The notes beneath the pieces were generated by a model. That model saw only the letters and a list, made by a program, of their open reading frames with translations, was not told where the DNA came from and made no database searches. Positions 17,935 through 24,961 of a DNA stretch of 36,100 bases are shown piece after piece. Location: assembly GCF_001668725.1 (NCBI RefSeq), contig NZ_LZKL01000122.1, positions 1 to 36,100 on the forward strand, given 5' to 3'. The stretch is from Mycobacterium sp. E787 (GTDB lineage Bacteria > Actinomycetota > Actinomycetes > Mycobacteriales > Mycobacteriaceae). The position numbers and the translations under genes were made by a program. Every line of letters begins with the position of its first letter. Positions within the stretch are counted from its first letter, which is position 1.

Positions 17935-18897
17935 GTGCCCTCCTCAACCGAACGGTTAGTAGATACCAACGGCGTAAAACTCCGGGTGACCGAAGCGGGT
18001 GACCGCGGCGCGCCCGTGGTGGTCCTGGCCCATGGCTTCCCCGAACTGGCCTATTCATGGCGCCACCAGATACCCGTCTTGGCGGAGGCCGGCTATCACG
18101 TGCTGGCGCCCGACCAGCGCGGCTACGGCGGCTCGTCACGCCCGGACGCGATCGAGGCCTACAACATTCACGAATTGACCGCCGACATCGTCGGTCTGCT
18201 CGACGACGCCGGCGCCGAGCGGGCCGTCTGGGTCGGTCACGACTGGGGCGCGCCGGTGGCGTGGCACGCGCCGCTGCTGCACCCCGACCGGGTCGCGGCC
18301 GTCGCCGCGCTGAGCGTGCCGGCGCTGCCGCGCTCGCATGTGGCGCCGACGAAGGCGTGGCGCAAGCTATTCGGCGAGAACTTCTTTTACATCCTGTATT
18401 TCCAGGAGCCGGGTGTCGCCGACGCCGAGCTCAATGCCGACCCCGCCCGGACCATGCGCCGGATGATGGGCGGCTTAACGGGTCCCGGCCCGGACGCGAT
18501 GCTGAAGATGGCCACTCCCGGCCCGGAAGGTTTCATCGATCGGCTTCCCGAACCCGAGGGGCTGCCGGACTGGATCAGCCAGGAGGAGCTCGACCACTAC
18601 ATCGCCGAGTTTTCCCGCACCGGGTTCACCGGCGGCCTCAACTGGTACCGCAATTTCGACCGCAACTGGGAGACCACCGCCGAGCTCGAGGGCGCGAAAA
18701 TCGCCGTGCCCTGCCTGTTTATCGCCGGGACCGGCGATCCGGTGCTGTCGTTCACCAGTCGCGACCGTGTTTCGGAGGTGATCTCCGGGCCGTACCGCGA
18801 GGTGATGATCGACGGCGCGGGACATTGGCTGCAGCAGGAACGGCCCGACGAGGTGAACGCGGCACTGCTGGAGTTCCTCAAAGGAGTGGAATGGTGA
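17935..18897 (+). CDS. ephA: Epoxide hydrolase EphA (alpha/beta hydrolase)
   Basis: A 320-residue epoxide hydrolase opening epoxides to diols. HGFPELAYSWRHQ carries the oxyanion-hole HGFP, VGHDWGAPVAW holds the nucleophilic Asp, and the late DGAGHWLQQERP has the catalytic His. The cap-domain segment GGLNWYRNFDRNWE includes one of the ring-opening tyrosines. Sequence and position match mycobacterial EphA. GTG at 17935 is chosen because a GGTGAG lies just upstream; a TTG six codons earlier is possible. The stop overlaps the next gene by 7 bases, indicating an operon. Confidence 0.93.
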   Translation: MPSSTERLVDTNGVKLRVTEAGDRGAPVVVLAHGFPELAYSWRHQIPVLAEAGYHVLAPDQRGYGGSSRPDAIEAYNIHELTADIVGLLDDAGAERAVWVGHDWGAPVAWHAPLLHPDRVAAVAALSVPALPRSHVAPTKAWRKLFGENFFYILYFQEPGVADAELNADPARTMRRMMGGLTGPGPDAMLKMATPGPEGFIDRLPEPEGLPDWISQEELDHYIAEFSRTGFTGGLNWYRNFDRNWETTAELEGAKIAVPCLFIAGTGDPVLSFTSRDRVSEVISGPYREVMIDGAGHWLQQERPDEVNAALLEFLKGVEW

Positions 18898-20087
18898 CGG
18901 GTGCGCCGCTGCGTTTCGGAGTCTTCATCACGCCATTCCATCCCGTCGGCCAATCCCCCACGGTCGCACTGGAATACGACATGGAGCGGGTCGTAGCGCT
19001 GGACCGGCTCGGTTTCGACGAAGCCTGGTTCGGCGAACACCACTCCGGAGGCTACGAGCTGATCGCCTGCCCGGAGGTGTTCATCGCGGCCGCGGCGGAG
19101 CGGACGAAGCACATCCGGCTGGGCACCGGCGTGGTGTCGCTGCCCTACCACCATCCGCTGATGGTGGCCGACCGGTGGGTGCTGCTGGACCACCTGACCC
19201 GCGGGCGGGTCATGTTCGGCACCGGCCCGGGCGCTCTGCCGTCGGACGCCTACATGATGGGCATCGATCCGATCGAGCAGCGGCGGATGATGCAGGAATC
19301 CCTCGAGGCGATCCTCGCGCTGTTCCGCGCCGCGCCGACGGAGCGGATTGACCGTCACTCCGACTGGTTCACGCTGCGCGACGCCCAGTTGCACATCCGC
19401 CCCTACACGTGGCCCTATCCCGAAATCGCCACCGCGGCAATGATTTCCCCATCCGGCCCGCGGCTGGCCGGCGCGCTGGGCACGTCGCTGCTGTCGCTGT
19501 CGATGTCGGTCCCGGGCGGCTACGCGGCCCTGGAAAACACCTGGGAGGTGGTGCGCGAGCAGGCCGCCAAGGTCGGCCGCGACGAGCCGGCCCGCGCCGA
19601 CTGGCGCGTGCTGAGCATCATGCACATCGCGGACAGCCGCGAGCAGGCGATCGACGACTGCACCTACGGCCTGCAGGATTTCGCCAATTATTTCGGCGCG
19701 GCCGGCTTCGTGCCGCTGTCCAACGCGGTAGACGGTGAGGCGCAGACGCCGCAAGAATTCGTCGCGGATTATGCGGCCAAGGGCAATTGCTGCATCGGCA
19801 CGCCCGACGACGCGATCGCGCACATCGAGGACCTGCTGGAACGGTCGGGCGGATTCGGAACGCTGCTGATGCTCGGGCACGACTGGGCCTCGCCCGAGGC
19901 GACCTATCACTGCTATGAGCTGTTCGCCCGCAAGGTGATTCCCTATTTCAAGGGACAGCTCGAGGCGTCGCGTTCCTCGCACGACTGGGCCCGGGGCAAA
20001 CGCGACCAGCTGATCGGGCGCGCTGGTGAGGCGGTCGTCAAGGCCATCACCGAGCACGTCGACGAGCAGAAAGGCGTGGGAAGCTGA
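18891..20087 (+). CDS. Luciferase-like (LLM class) flavin/F420 monooxygenase
   Basis: A 398-residue member of the bacterial luciferase-like superfamily. LRFGVFITPFHPVG opens the barrel, and FDEAWFGEHHSGGYE and LGTGVVSLPYHHPLMVADR are conserved strands. The late GTPDDAIAHIEDLLE is the usual C-terminal motif. Related enzymes use FMNH2 or F420 to oxidise aldehydes, ketones or alkanes; cofactor and substrate cannot be fixed from sequence. ATG 18891 has AAAGGAG eight bases upstream. It overlaps ephA by 7 bases and the dehydrogenase gene by one (TGATG). Confidence 0.92.
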   Translation: MVTGAPLRFGVFITPFHPVGQSPTVALEYDMERVVALDRLGFDEAWFGEHHSGGYELIACPEVFIAAAAERTKHIRLGTGVVSLPYHHPLMVADRWVLLDHLTRGRVMFGTGPGALPSDAYMMGIDPIEQRRMMQESLEAILALFRAAPTERIDRHSDWFTLRDAQLHIRPYTWPYPEIATAAMISPSGPRLAGALGTSLLSLSMSVPGGYAALENTWEVVREQAAKVGRDEPARADWRVLSIMHIADSREQAIDDCTYGLQDFANYFGAAGFVPLSNAVDGEAQTPQEFVADYAAKGNCCIGTPDDAIAHIEDLLERSGGFGTLLMLGHDWASPEATYHCYELFARKVIPYFKGQLEASRSSHDWARGKRDQLIGRAGEAVVKAITEHVDEQKGVGS

Positions 20088-21106
20088 TGCGGGCAGCGGT
20101 GTTGCGCGACGGCCGGATGGTGTACCGCGACGACGTCCCCGAGCCGGTGCCCGGCCCCGGCCAGGTGTTGGTCGGCGTGCGGGCGTGCGGAATCTGCGGC
20201 TCCGATTTGCATTTCGCCGCCCACGGCGACGAGGTGGTGGAGATGACCGCTCAGGTCGCCGCCGGCGCCGGGGGCATGGGTGTCGACCTGAACAGCGACG
20301 TGTTCATGGGACACGAGTTCAGCGCCGAGGTGCTGGAGGCCGGGCCTGACACCGAAACCCATCCGCCGGGAACCATGGTGACCTCGCTTCCGGTGTTGCT
20401 CTCCGCCAAAGGCGTCGAGCCGATCGTCTACAGCAACAGCACGATCGGCGGCTACGCCGAGCGGATGCTGCTGTCGGCCCCGCTGCTGCTGCCCATTCCC
20501 AACGGCCTGGACATCAAGCATGCCGCGCTGACCGAGCCAATGGCGGTGGGCTTGCACGCCGTCAACAAGTCCGGCATCGCCCCGGGCGAGACCGCCCTGG
20601 TGCTCGGCTGCGGGCCGATCGGCATCGCGATCATCGCGGCGCTGCGCGCGCGAGGCGTCGAAAGCATTGTCGCGTCGGACTTTTCGCCAAAGCGCCGCGA
20701 GCTGGCCACCGCGATGGGCGCGCACCAGACGGTGGATGCGGCCCAGGGCTCGCCGTTCGACACGGTCAAACCGGCGGTGGTGTTCGAGGCCGTCGGGGTG
20801 CCGGGAATCATCGACGACGTGCTGCGGCGGGCGCGGCCGGGCACCCGCCTGGTGGTCGCGGGCGTGTGCATGCAACCCGACACGGTGCACCCCTTCTTCG
20901 CGATCGCCAAGGAGATCAGCGTGCAATTCGTCCTCGCCTACAACCCCGAGGAGTTCGGGGATTCGCTGCGCGCGCTGGCCGAGGGCGAGATCGACGTCAC
21001 CCCGCTGATCACCGGAGAGGTCGGACTCGAGGGGGTCGGCCAGGCCTTCGACGACCTGGCCGACCCCGAGCGGCACTGCAAGATTCTCGTCACGCCTTTG
21101 CGCTAG
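20087..21106 (+). CDS. Zinc-dependent medium-chain alcohol dehydrogenase
   Basis: A 339-residue MDR-family dehydrogenase. Catalytic-zinc ligands appear to be Cys37 (RACGICGSDLH), His76 and Glu77 (FMGHEF). The nucleotide fold starts at LVLGCGPIGIAIIAAL (about 170-185). The usual four-cysteine structural-zinc loop is absent. It lies in a tight operon with ephA and the LLM monooxygenase, so it may oxidise the diol or alcohol they make; this is inference. As I recall, M. tuberculosis has no gene here between Rv3618 and esxV. Its TAG shares the CTAG at 21103-21106 with the convergent esxV. Confidence 0.92.
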   Translation: MRAAVLRDGRMVYRDDVPEPVPGPGQVLVGVRACGICGSDLHFAAHGDEVVEMTAQVAAGAGGMGVDLNSDVFMGHEFSAEVLEAGPDTETHPPGTMVTSLPVLLSAKGVEPIVYSNSTIGGYAERMLLSAPLLLPIPNGLDIKHAALTEPMAVGLHAVNKSGIAPGETALVLGCGPIGIAIIAALRARGVESIVASDFSPKRRELATAMGAHQTVDAAQGSPFDTVKPAVVFEAVGVPGIIDDVLRRARPGTRLVVAGVCMQPDTVHPFFAIAKEISVQFVLAYNPEEFGDSLRALAEGEIDVTPLITGEVGLEGVGQAFDDLADPERHCKILVTPLR

Positions 21107-21387
21107 GCCCAGTTCGACCCCACCGCGCTGTCGGTGCCGGCCATGTTGCTGCCGGCGGTCTGCACCTGCTGCCCGTGGGCGTTGGCCTGCTCGTAGATCA
21201 CCTGAAAGTTGCGGCCCAGCTCGGTGACGAACTGCTGACAGGCCGTCGATCCGGCACCGCCCCAGAAGTCGCCGGCGGCAAGCACATCCCGAACGATGGC
21301 CTGGCGCTCGGCTTCCAGCGACGCGGCCTGGGCGCGGATGGTGGCCCCGTGGGCGTCGACGTCGCCGAATTGGTAGTTGATCGTCAT
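21103..21387 (-). CDS. esxV: ESAT-6-like WXG100 protein, EsxV/EsxN type
   Basis: A 94-residue WXG100 protein. MTINYQFGDVDAHGATIRAQ and the WxG turn in DFWGGAGSTACQ (about residues 41-52) match the EsxN/EsxV (Mtb9.9) subfamily. WXG100 proteins are secreted by type VII systems as heterodimers; its partner is the gene just upstream. The paralogues are near-identical, so the symbol follows gene position. ATG 21387 has AGGAGA upstream. The stop overlaps the alcohol dehydrogenase stop. Confidence 0.93.
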   Translation of the reverse strand: MTINYQFGDVDAHGATIRAQAASLEAERQAIVRDVLAAGDFWGGAGSTACQQFVTELGRNFQVIYEQANAHGQQVQTAGSNMAGTDSAVGSNWA

Positions 21388-21416
21388 GTGAAAAGTCTCC
21401 TGTCCTGATCGGTTGG

Positions 21417-21713
21417 CTAGCTGCTCAGGACCCGCTGGGAGGCCTGCTCTTGCTGCGCGTAGTTGTTGGAGTCGCGAACCAGGCCGTCGCGCACGCTGTG
21501 CAGCATGCCGACGATGTTGCGGAAGGCCTGATTCATCTGGCCCATCGTGTCCAGAGAGGTCGCCTCGGCGGCCCCGCTCCAGCCCGCACCGGAAATATTC
21601 TGCGACGACGCCCACATCTTGCGGGCCTCGTCCTCGACAGACTGCGCGTGGACCTCGAAGCGCCCAGCCATGTCGCGCATCGCGTGCGGGTCGGTCATGA
21701 ATCGTGCGGTCAT
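21417..21713 (-). CDS. esxW: CFP-10-like WXG100 protein, EsxW/EsxM type
   Basis: A 98-residue partner of the downstream EsxV-like protein. RFMTDPHAMRDMAGRFEVHA and the W-S-G turn in SGAGWSGAAEA match EsxW/EsxM. The C-terminus NNYAQQEQASQRVLSS contains the YxxxE secretion motif (Tyr-Ala-Gln-Gln-Glu) used by type VII systems, so it looks export-competent. ATG 21713 has AAGGAGAC upstream, and the gap to esxV is 29 bases. No ESX machinery genes are in the window; export would need a system encoded elsewhere. Confidence 0.93.
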   Translation of the reverse strand: MTARFMTDPHAMRDMAGRFEVHAQSVEDEARKMWASSQNISGAGWSGAAEATSLDTMGQMNQAFRNIVGMLHSVRDGLVRDSNNYAQQEQASQRVLSS

Positions 21714-21789
21714 TGTCCTGTCTCCTTCGAAAAGATTGGGTTAGTTGTTGATTGGTCACCGGTAGTCGCGGAAGCGTCTCCTCCTTCCG

Positions 21790-22059
21790 TCATCCGACCG
21801 CGCGCGGCAACACGCTCATCCGGGGAAGTTCTGCGGCGCCGGCCGCGCGCGTCTCCATGCCGGCGACCGTGGTGGCCGGGACACCCCGCGAGCCCAGCAG
21901 CGGCGCGCTCGCGGGGGCGCCGCCCGTCGTTGCGACGTCGGCGGTTGCCGCGGCCGGAACCGCGGCCGGCGTCCACGCCGACGGCACCGACAGGCCGCCA
22001 ACCGAGGCGGCCTGGCCGGCGGCCGCCGTCGGCATCAGGCGTGCGGGCGCGGCGGGCAT
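21790..22059 (-). pseudogene. Truncated PPE-family gene, C-terminal remnant (PPE65 position)
   Basis: An 89-codon frame reading AAGQAASVGGLSVPSAWTPAA, with the GxxSVPxxW motif that defines the C-terminus of PPE-SVP proteins, and ending in a typical Ala/Pro/Gly-rich tail. The roughly 180-residue N-terminal PPE domain is missing. Homology stops at the edge of AT-rich DNA at about 22057, where an ATG (TATATG) happens to precede the remnant. In M. tuberculosis a PE-PPE pair (PE32-PPE65) sits upstream of esxW-esxV as I recall; here PE is absent and PPE is cut. Probably a pseudogene left by a deletion or insertion. Confidence 0.8.
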
Positions 22060-22170
22060 ATAAAATATGAAGTCTTGTCTAGTTATATGTTTAATTTTCT
22101 TTTATTCTGCTAGCTACTCGCAGATCAAGAGCTTTTGACCATGTTTTTGCATCGGGTTACTCTGGGAGGC
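22057..22170. other. AT-rich junction segment
   Basis: About 110 bases, by eye roughly two-thirds A/T, in a genome that is otherwise GC-rich. It separates the PPE remnant from the HTH gene and carries a promoter reading right. Composition points to foreign origin or an Lsr2-bound regulatory segment. No long inverted or direct repeats were found at its edges. Confidence 0.75.
22135..22163 (+). promoter_or_regulatory. SigA-type promoter giving a leaderless HTH mRNA
   Basis: TTGACC (22135-22140), a 17-base spacer and TACTCT (22158-22163) form a near-consensus promoter. The -10 ends eight bases before the ATG at 22171, so transcription would begin at or next to the A of the start codon. The GGGAGG between the -10 and the ATG is too close to act as a normal ribosome binding site, which supports a leaderless mRNA. 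Confidence 0.65.
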
Positions 22171-22524
22171 ATGCCGAGAACGAACGCCGCCGGCTGGGGG
22201 CTGAAGCGCCTGCTCGAAGCGACGCTGAACCGGGACATCACCGTCGAACAGCTCCGCGACGCGTGTGGTGTCACCAAGGGCCGCTGGTACGGCGGGGTCG
22301 GCCGTGCGAACGCCGATGACTTCCCGGACGCCGAGGAGGCCAGGCGCGCGGCTCACGCGTTCGGACTCAGCGCCACGTGGCTGCAGGTCGAATTGGGACT
22401 CATCACCCTTGACGACGTGCGCGAGGCCCTGGACGAGTCGCAGTCCCTCGACCCGTTCCGGATGACCACCCGCCAGCGGGTGCTGCAGATCCCGAACCCC
22501 CCGACGGATGCGCCGCGCGACTAG
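22171..22524 (+). CDS. Small helix-turn-helix protein, phage-repressor-like
   Basis: A 117-residue protein. The segment GLKRLLEATLNRDITVEQLRDACGVTKGRWYG (about 9-40) reads as an XRE-type helix-turn-helix, with the recognition helix around VTKGRWYG. The rest contains a second helical part (EEARRAAHAFGLSATWLQVELG) that resembles N-terminal domains of small mycobacterial and phage repressors. No target can be named. It sits in the rearranged segment where PE/PPE genes are missing and is fed by a leaderless promoter, so a mobile-element origin is plausible. ATG 22171 is chosen over ATG 22141 because the latter lies inside the promoter. Confidence 0.7.
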   Translation: MPRTNAAGWGLKRLLEATLNRDITVEQLRDACGVTKGRWYGGVGRANADDFPDAEEARRAAHAFGLSATWLQVELGLITLDDVREALDESQSLDPFRMTTRQRVLQIPNPPTDAPRD

Positions 22525-22647
22525 CTCACCGGCGGGGCGAGGCGTCGGCGCTTTGCTGCGGCGGGGCCTAACCCCGGGTGTGCCCAGAGTCGCTAGGCGC
22601 TGGAAAATGCCCGGTTTAGAAACGCCATGCGCGGGCACCTCTGCGGC

Positions 22648-23427
22648 ATGATTGCGCGTCCCCTCCTTCGTTTCTTTGCCCCCGCAGTAGTTGTGACCTC
22701 GAGCCTTGGCGCCTCCGTTCTGGCGCCCTCCATCCCGTGGGCCTCCGCTCAGCCGTGTCCGGATGTTCAGGTGGTGTTCGCCCGCGGAACTGATGACCCT
22801 CCCGGTGTCGGCCCGACCGGTCAGGCATTCATCGATTCGCTACGCCCACGGATTGGCGCGAAGTCGCTCGACGTATATCCGGTCAACTATCCCGCCACCC
22901 ACCAGTGGACGAGCGCCGGCGAGGACGGCATCAGGGACGCGGGCGCGCATGTCGTCTCGACGGCGCAGGACTGCCCGAACACCAAGATGGTGCTGGGCGG
23001 CTACTCTCAAGGCGCGGCCGTGATGGGCTTCGTCACCTCGGCGGCCGTGCCCAATGGCATCGATCCTGCGACCGTCCCCAAACCGATGGACCCCGAGGTG
23101 GCCAACCACGTGTCCTCGGTAGTGCTCTTCTCGATGCCGAGCGACAGGGCGATGAACTTCTTCGGCGAGCCGCCGGTGGTGATCGGTCCGCTCTATCAGA
23201 CCAAGACCATCCAGGTGTGCGCCCCCGAGGACCCGATCTGCTCCGACGGGATGAACTTCGCGGCCCACGACACGTACGCGACCAACGCGGCAATGATCGA
23301 CAAAGGCGCGGCGTTCGCGGCCGGTCGGCTCGCCGGAGGCACTGGCGGGCCCACGGGTGGGACGCCGGGCACGCCGACTACCGTCGTCGGGTCTCCGTCT
23401 CCAGCCGCCGACTTCGGTAGCCGGTAA
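22648..23427 (+). CDS. Secreted cutinase-family esterase
   Basis: A 259-residue alpha/beta hydrolase of the cutinase family. A signal peptide covers about residues 1-35 (hydrophobic core FFAPAVVVTSSLGASVLA, likely cut after ASA). The nucleophile is in GGYSQGAAV, the catalytic Asp and cysteines in CAPEDPICSDG, and the His in NFAAHDTY. The C-terminal 30 residues form a Gly/Thr/Pro-rich tail (GGTGGPTGGTPGTPTT). Mycobacterial cutinase-like proteins are lipases or esterases rather than true cutinases. It lies next to the rearranged PPE/HTH region and, as I recall, is not at this site in M. tuberculosis. ATG 22648 gives the best signal peptide; ATG 22627 is possible. Confidence 0.9.
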   Translation: MIARPLLRFFAPAVVVTSSLGASVLAPSIPWASAQPCPDVQVVFARGTDDPPGVGPTGQAFIDSLRPRIGAKSLDVYPVNYPATHQWTSAGEDGIRDAGAHVVSTAQDCPNTKMVLGGYSQGAAVMGFVTSAAVPNGIDPATVPKPMDPEVANHVSSVVLFSMPSDRAMNFFGEPPVVIGPLYQTKTIQVCAPEDPICSDGMNFAAHDTYATNAAMIDKGAAFAAGRLAGGTGGPTGGTPGTPTTVVGSPSPAADFGSR

Positions 23428-23450
23428 TCTCCCGAGGCGAGGGAAGTTCC

Positions 23451-23484
23451 CGCGGGATCGCCACTACCACAAGCGAATCCCGCG
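23451..23484. terminator. Candidate bidirectional hairpin terminator
   Basis: CGCGGGATCGC (23451-23461) pairs with GCGAATCCCGCG (23473-23484) with one bulged A and an 11-base loop. It lies between two convergent genes, the cutinase and the small secreted protein. No T-run follows, so it may be a weak or Rho-assisted terminator. Confidence 0.5.
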
Positions 23485-23503
23485 CAGCGGCGGTGATCCT
23501 CGG

Positions 23504-23827
23504 CTATTGCCAGTCTCGAGGGAGATCGGCCGCGTGGCCGGGACACACATCCTGAGTGGCCGCCCGCAGGGTGTGCGCCGCCTCGAGCGGCGGCATCTCG
23601 GTGGACAGCACCACGAATGCGTACTCGGACGGATACGACGAGTAGCCGTTGCGCATCGCGTCGGCGTGGTCGTCCATCAGCGCGCATGCCTGCCGCTCGT
23701 GGTTGGTGTCGGCGTGGGCGGTACCGAAGCCGAACCACGCGGCCAGGCCGACCAGCGCCGCGGTCGTGATGACCCTGATCGCATGGCCGCCGAAATACTG
23801 GCGCGTGTGTAATTGCTGGGGGGACAT
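23504..23827 (-). CDS. Small secreted protein, possibly DUF732-like
   Basis: A 107-residue protein with a signal peptide (hydrophobic core VITTAALVGLAAWFGFG, likely cleaved after AHA near residue 39). The mature part has two cysteines (QACALMDDH and TQDVCPGHAAD) and an Ala-rich helix between them, like the small DUF732-type exported proteins common in mycobacteria. The family match is tentative. ATG 23827 has no clear Shine-Dalgarno. It converges on the cutinase gene. Confidence 0.65.
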   Translation of the reverse strand: MSPQQLHTRQYFGGHAIRVITTAALVGLAAWFGFGTAHADTNHERQACALMDDHADAMRNGYSSYPSEYAFVVLSTEMPPLEAAHTLRAATQDVCPGHAADLPRDWQ

Positions 23828-24204
23828 ATGAAGCTGTACCCACGCAGGGCGATACTAAACCGCCGAAATCCCATTCATGCTGTCGGACTTTGGTTTTCGA
23901 ATGCGTCAATTAATCCGGGCCGGACGACACGAGGCCGGTCGCTGACACCCGAAATATTTGCGGAACAACCCATTCGGGCGTCACGGCACAAGTCCTACCG
24001 GGCACTCGCGCGGGCCGCAAAGCGGCGCGGTAGGCCAAGCCGCGGCGGCCTCACCCTCCAGGCTCCAATCCTCCCAGTTCGATGAAAGGCGTTCCGCCGC
24101 AACATGATCGACGTCGGATGCGGATGAGGTCGCCGCAATGCGCCCTGGGCTGGGCGGGCCGATCCTCTTCTGGAGAACCGCCGATCGGGCACGCCCACAG
24201 GCGC
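23828..24204. other. Intergenic region without a supported gene
   Basis: Non-coding stretch between the divergent small secreted protein gene and lpqG. The left part (about 23840-23970) is less GC-rich than its surroundings and may hold the promoter of the minus-strand gene. Short open frames here on either strand show no recognisable domain or ribosome binding site. No strong repeat or hairpin was seen. Confidence 0.5.
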
Positions 24205-24210
24205 TAGGGT
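24205..24210 (+). promoter_or_regulatory. lpqG -10 element (leaderless start)
   Basis: TAGGGT ends six bases before the lpqG ATG at 24217, placing the predicted transcription start on the start codon. There is no Shine-Dalgarno, so a leaderless mRNA is likely. Confidence 0.5.
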
Positions 24211-24216
24211 CCAGAG

Positions 24217-24951
24217 ATGCCGATCGCACCGAACGCCCCGAGGTTGGTCCGCAGGTCGATTGCCCTGGCCGCGGCCGGCTTGGCCGTCGCCGCCCTGGCG
24301 GCCTGCGTCAAGCACAACTCGGCTCCGCCAGGCGCGAATCCCCGCCAGGTGACCGTCGTCGGCTCGGGTCAGGTCCAGGGCGTCCCCGACACTCTGACCG
24401 CCGAGGCCGGCATCGAGTTCACCGCACCCGACGTCACCGCCGCCATGAACCAGACCAACGATCGCCAGCAAGCGGTGATCAACGCACTGGTGGGAGCGGG
24501 CCTGGATCGCAAAGACATCAGCACCACCACCGTCACCCTGGAGCCTCAGTACAGCACCGGCACCGCGACGATCACCGGCTACCGCGCCACCAACGCGATT
24601 CGGGTGAAGATCCACCCGACCGACGCCGCCTCGCGGATGCTGGCTCTCATCGTCGGCACCGGCGGCGACGCGACGCGGATCAGCTCGGTCAGCTACTCCA
24701 TCGCCGACGACTCGCAGCTGGTCAAGGATGCCCGCGCGCGTGCCTTCAACGACGCCAAGGCCCGCGCCGACCAGTACGCCCAGTTGTCCGGCCTGAGTCT
24801 GGGCAGGGTGCTCTCCATTTCGGAAGCCTCCGGCAACGCGCCCGTACCCGGCGGGCCGCCTGCGCCGCCCCGCGCTATGGCCGCGGTCCCGCTCGAGCCC
24901 GGACAGCAGACGGTGAGCTTCTCGGTCACCGCGGTCTGGGAGCTGAACTAG
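24217..24951 (+). CDS. lpqG: LpqG, SIMPL/DUF541-domain lipoprotein
   Basis: A 244-residue lipoprotein. The signal peptide ends in the lipobox LAALAAC (Cys about residue 30), so it should be anchored at the outer face of the membrane. The mature part is a SIMPL (DUF541) domain: RQVTVVGSGQVQGVPDTLTAEAGI, VGAGLDRKDISTTTVTLEPQY and ARARAFNDAKARADQYAQLSG are typical. Function of the family is unclear (cell-envelope or oxidative stress). It matches LpqG by sequence and position, and converges on hpt with 10 bases between. Confidence 0.93.
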   Translation: MPIAPNAPRLVRRSIALAAAGLAVAALAACVKHNSAPPGANPRQVTVVGSGQVQGVPDTLTAEAGIEFTAPDVTAAMNQTNDRQQAVINALVGAGLDRKDISTTTVTLEPQYSTGTATITGYRATNAIRVKIHPTDAASRMLALIVGTGGDATRISSVSYSIADDSQLVKDARARAFNDAKARADQYAQLSGLSLGRVLSISEASGNAPVPGGPPAPPRAMAAVPLEPGQQTVSFSVTAVWELN

Positions 24952-24961
24952 ACGGTCCCGC

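Noticed and set aside
18057..18890. In-frame upstream extension of the LLM monooxygenase through ephA
   Set aside because: The extension is Arg-rich out-of-frame ephA sequence; ATG 18891 has a proper AAAGGAG.
18597..20057. A 486-codon minus-strand frame opposite the LLM monooxygenase
   Set aside because: Shadow of a clear enzyme gene; no motifs and no ribosome binding site.
23981..24229. An 82-codon minus-strand frame upstream of lpqG
   Set aside because: It runs through the lpqG promoter and start, has no recognisable domain and no ribosome binding site.
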